Shown in pieces: positions 23,001 through 30,987 of a DNA stretch of 64,000 nt. A model generated the notes under the pieces. It was not told the DNA's origin and ran no database searches. It worked only from the letters and a program-made list of their open reading frames with translations. This stretch comes from Sipunculus nudus (taxonomy: Eukaryota > Annelida > Sipuncula > Golfingiida > Sipunculidae), in the NCBI GenBank assembly GCA_026874595.1, contig CM049315.1, positions 15,442,164 to 15,506,163 of the forward strand, written 5' to 3'. A program made the position numbers and the translations under genes. Numbering within the stretch: position 1 is the first letter of the stretch; every line of letters begins with the position of its first letter.

Positions 23001-24565
23001 ACAGGTTTTTTAGGGCACGGAGCTAGGTAATCCAGCAGTTATTATCGTAAAGCGATTATCGCAGGTTTCCTCAGTTTTCGCCATTTTTCATTTAATAGGC
23101 TTTTGACAGTGGGCTTCGCACCGGGTACCGTCCGGAGCTAAGATCCGTGTTATGTTTAATATATGACCTCTCACCTTTTCTGTTTGAAAGTATAATTTTC
23201 GTTTCAGAAACTGCGGTTGAGGAATATGAACCATACATTTAACCGTCGCATAAAGTGAAGGAAATATCACTCCAAGACAGCCATGTATGCCCATGAGCAC
23301 TAAGATATGGCAAAGACACGGCAGCAACACCTGTCCACGAGGACACTAGATGTACCACTCTAGGTTTGCTAATGGTTTAGTCAAATGCTTCCTCTTCTCT
23401 GTAGCCATGGTACCAGGCCTTAAATGCTGTCTCTGCAGCTCCCCGACATTTAACTGAATGTCCAACCGGTGGTTGTTTAGAAATTACTGTTGTCTCGGGT
23501 AGCAATAAACCTACTTCCATCTCAGAGACCATGGCGTTTAATATTTTGGAATAGTCAATACAAAGTGGTAAATATAAAAAAAAAAAAACATAAGTTATAT
23601 GGAAATAGGGTTTTTTTATTGTAGATATACTAAATTGACAAATATTACCGTAACCTGGACCTTCTGTTGACATGGTTAGCGAAATTTGTTTTTTTTTTTT
23701 AAATGCTCTGTGCTACTTACAAGAGTGTGCCGCTTCTCTCCTTGGTTAATGACGGCCACGCGAGTCCATCCAAAACGCTGGATAAAAAGCTTTCTAGCTG
23801 GGTTATGAGAGGTATCAGTGGCGGCAAGGCGGTAAAATGTGGGGTACTTCTCTCGATCACTTAGCGTGGGAGACAGCGCCCCGTAGGACACCTGCAACCA
23901 CAAGAAACCACCCATGTGTTCAGTTAATTGTATGTGATGGAAGCGGCTGCACAACGCCTAATCAGGAAAAGTTGTTCCACTTCTTGAGTTTCATGTTTTG
24001 CCTTGAGTTTCATTTTAAGTTTTATTTGCAGTTAATGATGCTAGGAACTGAAGGAAAGGTTTTTGAATTAGAGTAATTATTAAGACGAGAGCACTGGGAA
24101 GGAAATCCATCATTGGGTAAACAGGGACCGTCTAAATAGGGAAGAAAATACAAACAGTTGTATACAAATACCAAAGGTCTCATTCAGCCGGAAAGTTATA
24201 TGAAATGTTCATGACTTCATATCCGTATGGATCTCGTTGTCTTTTATTCTATCTTCCTCCTGTTATAATAGTCTATATTAGTTGTATATATTACTTCATT
24301 AGTCTTTTACTATTAGTTCTTATTAACACCATTTATACAAATGTCATATTACTGTCATCATTTATCATAAATTGTTTTTCGTTCTTACTTGAACGTCTAG
24401 GTAGTGAGAGACATACTTAATCATTACCAAAATAAGATTCCAAAATGGCGCGATTTCCGCCAGTGTCTCCGTAACTTCCGAACATGCGCCGCCGAGGAGC
24501 ATGACAATCTGGGGTTTCCGGTATACAAGGTCGTAAAAGGCGTCAGCCCCTACCCCGGGATCACA
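6528..24565 (-). CDS. GABA-B-type metabotropic receptor (class C GPCR), 15 exons, 5' end missing
   Basis: Fifteen minus-strand exons join, with GT-AG introns and matching phases, into 745 residues plus a stop. Residues 1-350 are the ligand-binding Venus-flytrap domain, with Cys1/Cys28 and Cys161/Cys194 placed as in vertebrate GABA-B receptors. Seven membrane helices span roughly 371-638, with the extracellular Cys446/Cys544 pair, FGAMFAK (461-467) and NDSQYIGMSVYNV (583-595). A heptad-rich coiled coil follows at about 685-707. Family knowledge: such receptors sit in the plasma membrane, work as heterodimers of two subunits, respond to GABA through one subunit and signal to Gi/o through the other. 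The helices and tail resemble GABBR2; the N-terminal lobe (residues 40-90) resembles GABBR1 in places, so subunit identity is not certain. The signal peptide and about 100 residues are missing. I infer one expressed gene because every junction keeps frame. Confidence 0.93.
7070..7310 (-). repeat. Five-copy tandem repeat of an exon end with its splice donor
   Basis: On the plus strand, units start at 7070, 7118, 7164, 7221 and 7274 (period 46-57 bp). Each contains a form of AACCTGTACCTCCACAA followed by a CGCTTGTACAC block. Read on the minus strand, each unit encodes a version of VYKRQIVE followed by GTACAG or a variant. The unit nearest 7300 is the true end of exon n; the other four lie in the intron and carry the same donor, with decay in the 7221 unit. 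A stop (about 14 codons after exon n when read through) separates the exon from the next copy. Confidence 0.85.
7283..7438 (-). CDS. GABA-B receptor exon n (C-terminal tail)
   Basis: Codes residues 640-691 of the cytoplasmic tail. It contains NTRRFATDEKKE, close to the QNRRF ... QKKED stretch of GABBR2, and ends VYKRQIVE before the donor GTACAG. The join LPK to VYAILRHNGDP is in frame. The last ~25 bases and the donor are the first unit of a five-copy tandem repeat that continues into the intron (7070-7310). Confidence 0.85.
7837..8172 (-). CDS. GABA-B receptor exon m (TM5-TM7)
   Basis: Codes residues 528-639: outer loop with Cys544, helix 5 (AFKGLLLLFGVYMAWETR), NDSQYIGMSVYNV entering helix 6, helix 7, and the closing LFLPK. 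These are the strongest GABBR2-like matches in the window. The end reads CCTAAA then GTAGGTAAAC; the first GT joins exon n in frame. If not spliced, the frame runs 20 more codons to a stop at 7777-7779. Confidence 0.96.
8558..8680 (-). CDS. GABA-B receptor exon l (TM4)
   Basis: Codes residues 487-527: LLQDKQLLLLIGALLVLDSL, then a second half ending WILIDPM and YNLTM. This matches KDQKLL ... W-x-x-DPL of GABBR2. Two donors are possible, after ATG (GTGGTA) or three bases later (GTACGA); both keep frame and differ only by one Val. I use the longer. Confidence 0.92.
10488..10604 (-). CDS. GABA-B receptor exon k (TM3 and loop i2)
   Basis: Codes residues 448-486: TRAFLFAAGFSLAFGAMFAK, then TYRVHQIFRK. 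AFGAMFAKT is a hallmark of GABBR2-type receptors. The exon ends in the basic inner loop. It is 117 bp, phase 0 at both ends, with a TTCCAG acceptor and a GTGAGT donor. Confidence 0.95.
11776..11914 (-). CDS. GABA-B receptor exon j (TM2)
   Basis: Codes residues 401-447: YIKLSSPKLNNVAVLGC begins helix 2, after the family pattern IK-x-SSP-x-x-NN. Cys446 in VLCN is the extracellular end of helix 3, expected to pair with the Cys of the second outer loop (544). Acceptor CAACAG, donor GTAAGT. Confidence 0.94.
12213..12250. repeat. (TAA)n microsatellite
   Basis: About twelve TAA repeats lie in the intron just below the TM1 exon of the GABA-B receptor gene. Confidence 0.95.
12273..12423 (-). CDS. GABA-B receptor exon i (TM1)
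   Basis: Codes residues 351-400 plus two bases: NRVPVDG (the R-x-P-x-D linker), then transmembrane helix 1 at about 371-395 with SSLGILLALVFLCFN. The donor GTCAGT splits codon 401. The AT-rich intron just below holds a (TAA)n microsatellite starting about 25 bp from the exon. Confidence 0.93.
13077..13166 (-). CDS. GABA-B receptor exon h
   Basis: Codes residues 321-350 plus one base: SLKRVALYYPEADYLDF, then a CDGC pair and PVQWR. This is the last flytrap strand (VG-x-Y ... D-x-L) leading to the linker. The CDGC pair is not something I recall in vertebrate subunits. Acceptor TTCCAG, donor GTAAAA. Confidence 0.85.
14523..14583 (-). CDS. GABA-B receptor exon g
   Basis: Codes residues 301-320 and the first base of 321: GPVSFDGADRRGLTAIAQHQ. 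This is the strand pair G-x-V-x-F ... R of the lower flytrap lobe. It is a 61-bp exon, acceptor TTTTAG, donor GTACGC, ending in phase 1, which the next exon completes. Confidence 0.9.
15071..15295 (-). CDS. GABA-B receptor exon f
   Basis: Codes residues 226-300, with ASLTYDSIWTVAFTLRK (matching YDGIW/YDAIW of the family), FSYHDNT and the closing LGSLSFQGMS, the usual F-x-G-V-S/T-G stretch. Acceptor TTTTCAG, donor GTGAGT, phase 0, 75 codons. Confidence 0.94.
16651..16839 (-). CDS. GABA-B receptor exon e
   Basis: Codes residues 163-225: AYKLSLYGARYVWILPS, then TWWE, a Cys at 194 and the helix QLLQAVDGYFAV. This equals the YG-x-x-Y-x-W-I-x-P ... WW segment of the family. The donor area reads CTG then GTAGGTAAA, with two overlapping GT choices; the first keeps phase 0 and fits the next exon. 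Confidence 0.93.
16926..17004. repeat. (CA)n-(TA)n compound microsatellite
   Basis: A CA run at about 16929-16957 passes directly into a TA run to about 17003, then a short GA run. It lies in the receptor intron between exons d and e. Confidence 0.95.
18094..18159 (-). CDS. GABA-B receptor exon d (22 codons)
   Basis: Codes residues 141-162, including ARILLGSFHQSAARQVFCE, which matches the family pattern R-I-I-L-G-x-F ... A-x-x-V-F-C. Cys161 is half of a conserved disulfide. It is a small exon with acceptor TTTTCAG, donor GTTTGT and phase 0. Confidence 0.9.
18366..18765. mobile_element. 400-bp non-autonomous DNA transposon with 5-bp target duplication
   Basis: The left end CAGGGGCGCAGCCAGG and the right end, read on the other strand, CAGGGGCGTATCCAGG are inverted copies. 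The element is flanked by the perfect 5-bp direct repeat GGATT (18361-18365 and 18766-18770). Inside are a long G run and a long C run and no coding frame. A second copy with the same end type and its own 5-bp duplication is at 43213-43373. The 5-bp duplication and CAGGGGCG ends suggest a hAT5-like or related superfamily; that assignment is inference. Confidence 0.82.
20173..20283 (-). CDS. GABA-B receptor exon c
   Basis: Codes residues 104-140, a helix and strand of the ligand domain running from PINDMLDVF to QKMKEMQ. It is weakly conserved in the family. Support comes from its position, the TTTGCAG acceptor, the GTAAGA donor and phase 0 on both sides, which join the flanking conserved exons exactly. 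Confidence 0.8.
20518..20604. repeat. (TA)n microsatellite
   Basis: Two TA-rich runs separated by short TGTA/CTTA interruptions, in the receptor intron between exons b and c. Confidence 0.9.
20986..21162 (+). CDS. Possible small ORF or first coding exon, unrecognised
   Basis: A 58-codon open frame starts at ATG 20986, 15 bp after a good acceptor-like TTTTTATTTGCAG. It begins MEDLFMAKDTDEP and is acidic and polar for about 44 residues (third-base use and GC look more like coding DNA than the flanks), then turns hydrophobic to a stop. It lies on the plus strand inside an intron of the minus-strand receptor gene. The change in character after HSQHVE near 21115 could mark an exon end (GTTATA, a weak donor). 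No family was recognised. It may be noncoding. Confidence 0.25.
   Translation: MEDLFMAKDTDEPVRQTPCWNQEDRDHTLMESPDDLKAHSQHVEVIALTILCFVNEAF
23721..23891 (-). CDS. GABA-B receptor exon b
   Basis: Codes residues 47-103: VSYGALSPTLSDREKYPTFY, then a segment with HNPARKLF and FGWTRVAVI. This is the classic first-lobe strand-helix-strand of the flytrap (YPTFFRT and WGWKKI in other GABA-B receptors). Acceptor TTGCAG, donor GTAAGT, phase 0 at both ends. Confidence 0.92.
24428..24565 (-). CDS. GABA-B receptor exon a (first exon found)
   Basis: Codes residues 1-46 of the assembled chain, starting with CDPGVGADAFYD after a TTTACAG acceptor and ending WNLIL before a GTAATG donor. This is the first flytrap lobe. 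The Cys at residues 1 and 28 match the conserved disulfide pair of the family. The GGACSE stretch falls where the GABA-contacting serines lie in subunit 1, but whether the pocket is intact cannot be judged here. Both ends are phase 0, so at least one more coding exon must precede it. Confidence 0.9.
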
Positions 24566-27500
24566 CTGTAAATACAGAAGAAATCATTGTAAACGAAAAT
24601 ACATGCACATGTCTTAGACGAACACATGATCAACTTTATTAATCTTATAAAATATAAGGTGTGTTTAAGGTCTAATCATCGTCAAACAACCTTGGGTTAA
24701 TTTAGCTTTAGAATTCATATTAATAATAATTTTAGACATAGTGATGTATATATATTTAGAATCCTCAGAAAATTCTCTATCAGATGAGGTATATTTAAAA
24801 AGTGTAACAGTGTCCACTTTGAAAATTTAAAACTTGAAATTATTTAAAATAATTTTTTTTTAACTGGATATATCTCAAAATTGGCATAGGGTTTGTGTGT
24901 GGAAATAGTATCATTTGAAACTACATACAAATATCTCCAGGCGTTTTTTTGGTTATATAATTAAAGTCTTTTTTTCATAATGAAATTTAAATTAAAAAAA
25001 AATGTGTGATGTTTACAATACTTATTTTGTTTAAATAACGTATTTCTACTATACTAAAAACGATATAGGAAAAAGAAAAAAATCGCATTTTAGAATACTT
25101 GTTGATTTACCTTTATTCAAAATTTGAAGACTCTATATTTGATGGTTTTTGAGAAATATCGCTCTGAAGACCGTACGGTCTCCTGAAATACTGTTTTGAG
25201 AAAACGGCCAAAAACTGTTTGGGAAGAGAAATTTCGTTTTGAGTGGAAAACAGGGATATAAGCGCAAATGACAGTTGTATTTTTTCACTAAATGTTCCGA
25301 TGAGAATCGGTTTCAATATATAAATTATAAAAATTAATGGTTTATTAATGTTAAAAAAGGGATTTTGTTAGGCATCATGACAACTGGAGAACTGTCAAAC
25401 TAAAGTAGGCGGAGCTTACTGGTCCGAGGGGCCGGTCATCGGTAATCAGGTCATGGGCTACCGCGCCGGGGCACGCGTCAGGTGTGAAGTGACTGATAAG
25501 AACGATCACTCTGTTTACTCTGCGCTCTCATTCAAACTACCATATGCCCTAATCCAATTAACAACTTGTCTCTCCCTCTCACAATTATATATGAGACACT
25601 ACATAGCTAGCAGCAACACATATCTCTCTCTCTCTCTGAGAATCGTCATCTCTGTGTAGTTTCGTTACGGACACAGGAAACTTGTGATCAGCTGTATGTG
25701 ACTGTCTCTCGTTCAAATAGCGAATTTTATCTTCGCTCATTCTATTCTTTTTTCTTCGACCCATGACGTTCAGTTTGAGGATAGTGTATATTATAGAAGA
25801 AGGAACGATGTATTCGGTAATGGTTTTGGCGATGTAATGATGGACCCTGGGAGAAAATGTTATATTGCAGGGTCAATATTACAGAAATAAAAATCGGTAA
25901 ATTCATATTTCTGGGTATATTCTTGGTGCCAGGACCATTATTGGTTGACACTAACATATTTTAGGGCAGTGACAAAGACATTATTTGGCGACTGGAGGAG
26001 TACGATGTACAGTTTACTTCTGGGTTAGGCGTATAGGGGGACGTGTTTGTAATAATTAATGCCAATTAGTAAGTGCCGGTAATAAAGATTAGCTCTTTCC
26101 CGGCTGACTGACTGCGGCTTCCCCACGCCTGTCAATCAACCATTTGCCTAACGCCACGACCGCATGGTAAACCAATAAGCAACTGACACGCTGCTAACTC
26201 TCGCCGATCTGACAGTTGGTCCTGTTTGCACCCCACGTGGGGTTGACATCTGAAATAAAATACTTATTTTTCTAACTGATACAATATAACCCCAGGAACG
26301 TTTTTTTGTGAAAAGATAGATATAGCAATCATCTATAAAACCAGATGTTTTTCAGAAAAATGTAATTTTCATGATTTTTGACGATGATTAGACCTCAATT
26401 CAACATAAGGTAAATGTGTGGCATGTTCAAATAATCTTAAAATGAGACCAGGTAAATGACCTCGCCCCTCTTCATCCTGCATGGCGAAGAAATAAGAACA
26501 GAAGTCCCCAAAAAAATTAAGTAATCAGATTCCGAGTGCAGTAGAATAAAACAGACAAGAATGATATGTTATCTGTAGTCCAAGGACAAAGTAACAGGTA
26601 AGTAAAATATGCGGGCAAAATATCTAATGAAATAACAAGTCCTGACTTGCGCAAAGAGCTTTAGAAACTGCATTTGAATGAGAAATTACGGTCATTCATT
26701 AATTTTATTTTGCTATAAGCTTTATATCATGATCATGTATATTTTATTGTAAAATCATGTGACCATTTATATAGGCACGCTGCAGAAATAGATTTATTCA
26801 CACGGAAATTGATCAAGATGAATACAAGCTTTCTAACTCAGGCAAATCTGGAACAGAGACGGCAGAAAAGCTTCTAGAACAAAATCACGTTTAGGTTCTG
26901 CGGTAAACATTGCTATTTTTTGTACACCTTCGTGATGATGCCCTCACCATTATTTGACCCTTAAGTTTTGTCAAAACGTCTTTTGATATAAACCTTTATT
27001 CTTCATAAATGTAATTAACTATTACTCCAAAAATAACTTATAACCTTGCGGATTCGACAGGATATCAATAATGTGATTTTCGTCATACCGAGTCTATACC
27101 TGCACATTTATATCCATGAGTAATAGTCAGATAATTGGTCCACCCCAGAGGACATGGACATGCATAATAGAGGAATGAAAAGAGCTGATGGGACCAATTC
27201 GTACGCTTCCGAGGCAGCGGAAATTTTTCACATCTATAGAAGCAACTGATTTTCCCGCTGCCTGCTTTGACCGTTTATGATACACTTTGACACCAGGTGG
27301 CGGTTCGGTGTCTGATGAAAAAAGGTGCGTATGATGTGATGAGCAGCCAAGAAGATGTCAATTAACAAACACTCGACAGGCATCCTGGCTCCGCCCACAG
27401 CTGCGCTTCAAGCGCCGCTTTATGACAGTTAATGGTCGGATTTTAATTTCTTCTCTGCATTCTTGCTTCATCGACCGATTCGATTATGACATTACGACTA

Positions 27501-29317
27501 TGTTAGCGTAGCCATGTATTTGGTGTCTGCAATACTGAAACCAGCCAGCGAGATGTGCACGAAGCCTTTGTTGTTACATTTAGTTTGAATTACCGCTCAC
27601 CGCCCGTGCATCGTATGTGCCCGAGGACCTATGCAAACCACTTGTGGGGCCACTCTCTCTGAGCCTGTGGCCTGTTCAGACGGTTGCCGGGGCGATGAGC
27701 TGTCATTCAAAACAAAATGAACAACATTGGCCCCGTGTATACTCGCTTGGCTGGTAAACAGTTTTGTCTTCCAGCACAGGGTCTCATCTGATTCGACCAA
27801 AATACAGTGCTCACCTCTGGGGAGGATACGAGGTCAAAACAAACAGCGCTCACGATATAGGTAGTAGGACTATAGGTAAAGCGCTGTGTATAGAGCGTAA
27901 CCAGTCCGTTGCCCGAAGTTATTTTGAGAAAATAAGCACATTCTACGTTGACATTTCGTCACACAGAAATTTTTCACTTTGCATTATTTGTCATGTGAAG
28001 ATGTTACAATTGTTTGCGTCCTTTAAGGCCTGCTTAGTGAATGGAGATAAAACAAGAAATCTGCATTTTAACGATCCGGGGCATCCGCTATGTGGAGGTT
28101 CCCAATTGTGGGACAATCCCTGTGCGCGTTTGCATTCACGGTCCGTATTCCAAAGTTCATTCATACAAAAAGGACTCTAGGTGTTTGTGAATATTCCCTG
28201 ATGACGCTCCTGAATCCGGACCATGTGCCACACGAAAATCTGATCGCTTCTTCACTGGCTAATTTCCAAAACGCTCCGAAATTATCATCATATTCTGTTC
28301 AAGACTGCGTGAGTTGTGTTGTGAATAAACACAAAAAATACACACACGAGCAAGGATGAATGTATAACCCTCTTACCCTCAATTTGTACTATATGATGAG
28401 TTTAATCTTACTGACAAACTAATGAGAAGCCTTTTGGAATTCAGGATTTGTAAACATATTCATATTTATATCCTGTCGTTGAGGTTTATAGCTAACTTGT
28501 GAAGGTCTGAATGATGTCTCATGGTTTTTTTATTCGGAGGTTATGGTGGGCCTTGAAGTGTAAGTAGTCCATCGCCTGGGTTTAATACATAAGCTCCCAA
28601 GTCTCGGTCTAAGATGCCAAATATCATGAATATTCATAAAATTGTGTGCGAATCCCAGTTTTAAGGAAGCAAATAGGTGATAACTGACCTCACCATGAAC
28701 TTTACGTGACCTTAAAAGTATATTCATTTAATGAATAATCATGAGCATAACTGTTCCACGCAACAAATCAGGTCGCCAATATCACTGTAAACCGTGAGTC
28801 ACCTGACAATAATAAAATTTGCATAATTTGGGAGAGTTCTCCAAAACAGAACACGTGTAGTCTGTACCAGTACCCGTGTCGGCATGTTTTCGGGATATAT
28901 TTTTATACAAAGGAGGCAGTATAAAAAGTTCTCGGCCAAAGGTTGCAGAAGCCATGAGCGAGTGAATAATAATGAATAATAATGCATGGCACGTGATTCG
29001 TATGAGACAAATAATCCAATATATTGCAAGACGGTTCACAATGACTGCGATATACTCAACAGTGCAGCGATTACAGATGATGACGTCAGTCAATGCGACG
29101 TCTACGTCATCCACCTTTGCAATGTCATTATTGTCCTGTAAACAGCTCTCGCAAGGAAGACCTTCTGTAAAGGACCGTTTTGGGGGGCTCATTTTAATAA
29201 TTAGATAAAAAGGGCGAGGCGTAAGGGCTCTGGTGGTGAGGTCAACTTGCAATAATTTAATATAGATTCTTTCGGCGTAAACGAGTGGGTCTAGAGTAAA
29301 GAAAAGAAAAGTATTTT
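24566..29317. other. No recognised gene; probable upstream intron or flank of the receptor gene
   Basis: This should hold the intron leading to exon a, and perhaps earlier receptor exons, but no frame with signal-peptide or N-lobe features was found. An acceptor-like TTTTATTTCAG followed by an ATG frame of 33 codons occurs on the minus strand near 26245, without recognisable protein. A TC run lies at about 25626-25638. An open frame of 138 codons at 27764-28180 (+) has no recognised motif. Confidence 0.4.
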
Positions 29318-29699
29318 CACAATGTCAACACGTATTTTCACAATGTCAACACGTATTTTCACAATGTCAACAAGAATCTTTTAATGTTGCAACCCTTTTT
29401 TCAGAATGTCAAGACGTATTTTCAGAATGTCAGAATTTCAGGATGTCAACACGTATTTTCAGGATGTCTGCGCATATTTTTCAGGATGTCAGCAGGTATT
29501 TTCATAATATCAACACGTATCTATTTATATAGCAACACGCATTTTCCGAATGTCAATGCGCACTTTCAGAATGTTAACATGTATTTTCAGAATGTCAAAA
29601 TGTATCTTCAGGATGTCAAAACGTATATTCAAATTTCAAGACGTCATTTTCAGGATGTTGACACATATTGTCGAAAGTCGACTCGTATTTTTAGAATGT
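29318..29699. repeat. 21-bp minisatellite, left part
   Basis: Imperfect repeats of about 21 bp with consensus ATGTCAACACGTATTTTCAGA on the plus strand, with some spacing changes. Because 21 is a multiple of three and the unit lacks stops in some frames, long meaningless frames (for example MSTRIFR repeats) appear. The array is continued at 30406-30987 after an inserted element. Confidence 0.9.
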
Positions 29700-30405
29700 T
29701 GTTACGAAGACAAATAAATAAGGGGGAAATCCTGGGCCGATCTTGGATTCGAACCCATAACGGTGGCGCACAAGTCCGGCGTCCAAACCGCTTCGCTAGC
29801 AAAGGAAGCTTCACCAGCGAGACAGTTCGGTCCGCTTTTATGTCACCCCGTAACACAACCCCTTTTAAGACCGTTCTGCTATCAAAACAAGACTAATTAT
29901 CCCAGGAGTCACACTTTGGTGAGCTTATTCCCTGGGCCACAAAGTTTAAAGTCACGTTGGACGAGCCAACATTTTGTTACGAAGGCAAATTGATCAGGGG
30001 AAGACATTGGGCCGGTCCCGGATCCGAACCCATGTCGTTGGCGCACAAGTCCGGCGTACCAACCGCCTCGCTAGCAAAGCAAGCTTCACCAGCGGGACAG
30101 TTCGGTCCGCTTTTATGTCACCCCGTTTCACAACTCCTCTTAAGAGCGTCCTGCTATTAGAACAAGACTAATTATCCCAGGAGTCACACTTTGGAGAGCT
30201 TATTCCCTGAGCCACAAAGTTAACCGTCACGTTAGACGAGCCCCCATTTAATTACAAATGCAAATAAATGAGGGGAAAATCCTGGGCCGATCCGGGAGTC
30301 GAACCCAGGTCGGTGGCGCACACGTCCGGCATACCAACCGCTTCGCTAGCAAAGCAAGCTTCACTAGCGTGACAGTTCGGTCCGCTTTTATGTTACCCCG
30401 TAACA
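29700..30405 (-). mobile_element. TRIM-like element: three 156-bp terminal repeats, two 119-bp internal parts, tRNA-like boxes
   Basis: Three blocks of 156 bp (29700-29855, 29975-30130, 30250-30405) are separated by two spacers of 119 bp. Block 1 starts TGTTACGAAG and the last block ends CCCCGTAACA, the TG...CA ends of an LTR. ATGT flanks both sides (29696-29699, 30406-30409), a possible 4-bp target duplication, though the host array itself contains ATGT. Read on the minus strand, each block carries an A-box-like GCTAGCGAAGCGG and, about 44 nt on, a B-box-like GGGTTCGAATCC, as in tRNA genes. In that orientation AAAAGGGG lies just before a block start, where an LTR element's polypurine tract would be. 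No coding frame is credible. It could instead be a tandem tRNA-derived SINE; the equal block and spacer lengths favour the LTR reading. Confidence 0.65.
29745..29800 (-). promoter_or_regulatory. tRNA-like A and B boxes in block 1
   Basis: On the minus strand GCTAGCGAAGCGG (29788-29800) resembles the RNA polymerase III A box and GGGTTCGAATCC (29745-29756) the B box. Equivalent pairs occur in block 2 (30063-30075 with 30020-30031) and block 3 (30338-30350 with 30295-30306). Blocks 2 and 3 each carry a base change in the B box. The sequence does not fold into an obvious complete tRNA. Confidence 0.6.
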
Positions 30406-30987
30406 ATGTCAACACGTATTTTCAGGATGTCAAGACGTACTCTCAGGATGTCAAAATGTATTTTGAGGATGTCCATACGTATTTTCAGAATGTCAACACG
30501 TATTTTCAGAATGTCAACACGTATTTTCAGAATGTCAAAACGTATTTTCTGGATGTCAAGACGTATATTGAAATTGTCAAGACGTAATTTTAAGGATGTC
30601 GATACGTATTGTCAGAAAGTCGACATAAATTTTCAGCATGTCATGACGTACTTTCAGGATGTCAAGACGTACTTTTAGGATGTGAGAACGTATTTTTAGG
30701 ATGTCAATACGTATTTCAGATTATCAACACGTATTTTCAGGATGCCAACACGTATTTTCAGAATGTCAACACGTATTTTCAGGATGTCAACACGCATTTC
30801 TAGAATTTTAACACGTATCTTCAGAATGTCAACACGTATTTTCAGAATGTCAGCACGTATTTTCAGGATGTCAAGACGTATTTTCAGAATGTCAACATGT
30901 ATTTTCAGGATGTCAAGACGTATGTTCAGAATGTCAGCACGTATTTTCAGGATGTCAAGACGTATTTTCAGAATGTCAACACGTATT
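30406..30987. repeat. 21-bp minisatellite, right part
   Basis: The same 21-bp unit as at 29318-29699, about 27 copies, more regular toward 30990 where copies alternate between ...AACACG... and ...AAGACG... forms. Open frames run through it on both strands (for example DILKIRV repeats on the minus strand) and are best explained by unit length, not by selection. Confidence 0.92.

Noticed and set aside
23377-23673. Minus-strand frame ending in FKAWYHGYREEEAFD as an extra receptor exon between b and c
   Set aside because: Exons b and c join in phase 0 and give an uninterrupted ligand domain; inserting this frame would add a stop.
27597-28359. Overlapping frames of 67-138 codons as N-terminal receptor exons
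   Set aside because: None has signal-peptide character, the flytrap N-lobe pattern or suitable phase and donor to join exon a.
29745-29800. A functional tRNA gene
   Set aside because: A and B boxes are present but no complete cloverleaf or anticodon stem could be formed, and the three copies differ within a repeated element.
29384-29896. 170-codon frame across the minisatellite and the first TRIM block
   Set aside because: It is made of 21-bp repeat units plus tRNA-like sequence; the frame is a by-product of unit length, with no protein motif.
29318-30987. CRISPR-like array of short repeats
   Set aside because: The copies are head to tail with no unique spacers, in a eukaryotic genome; it is a minisatellite.
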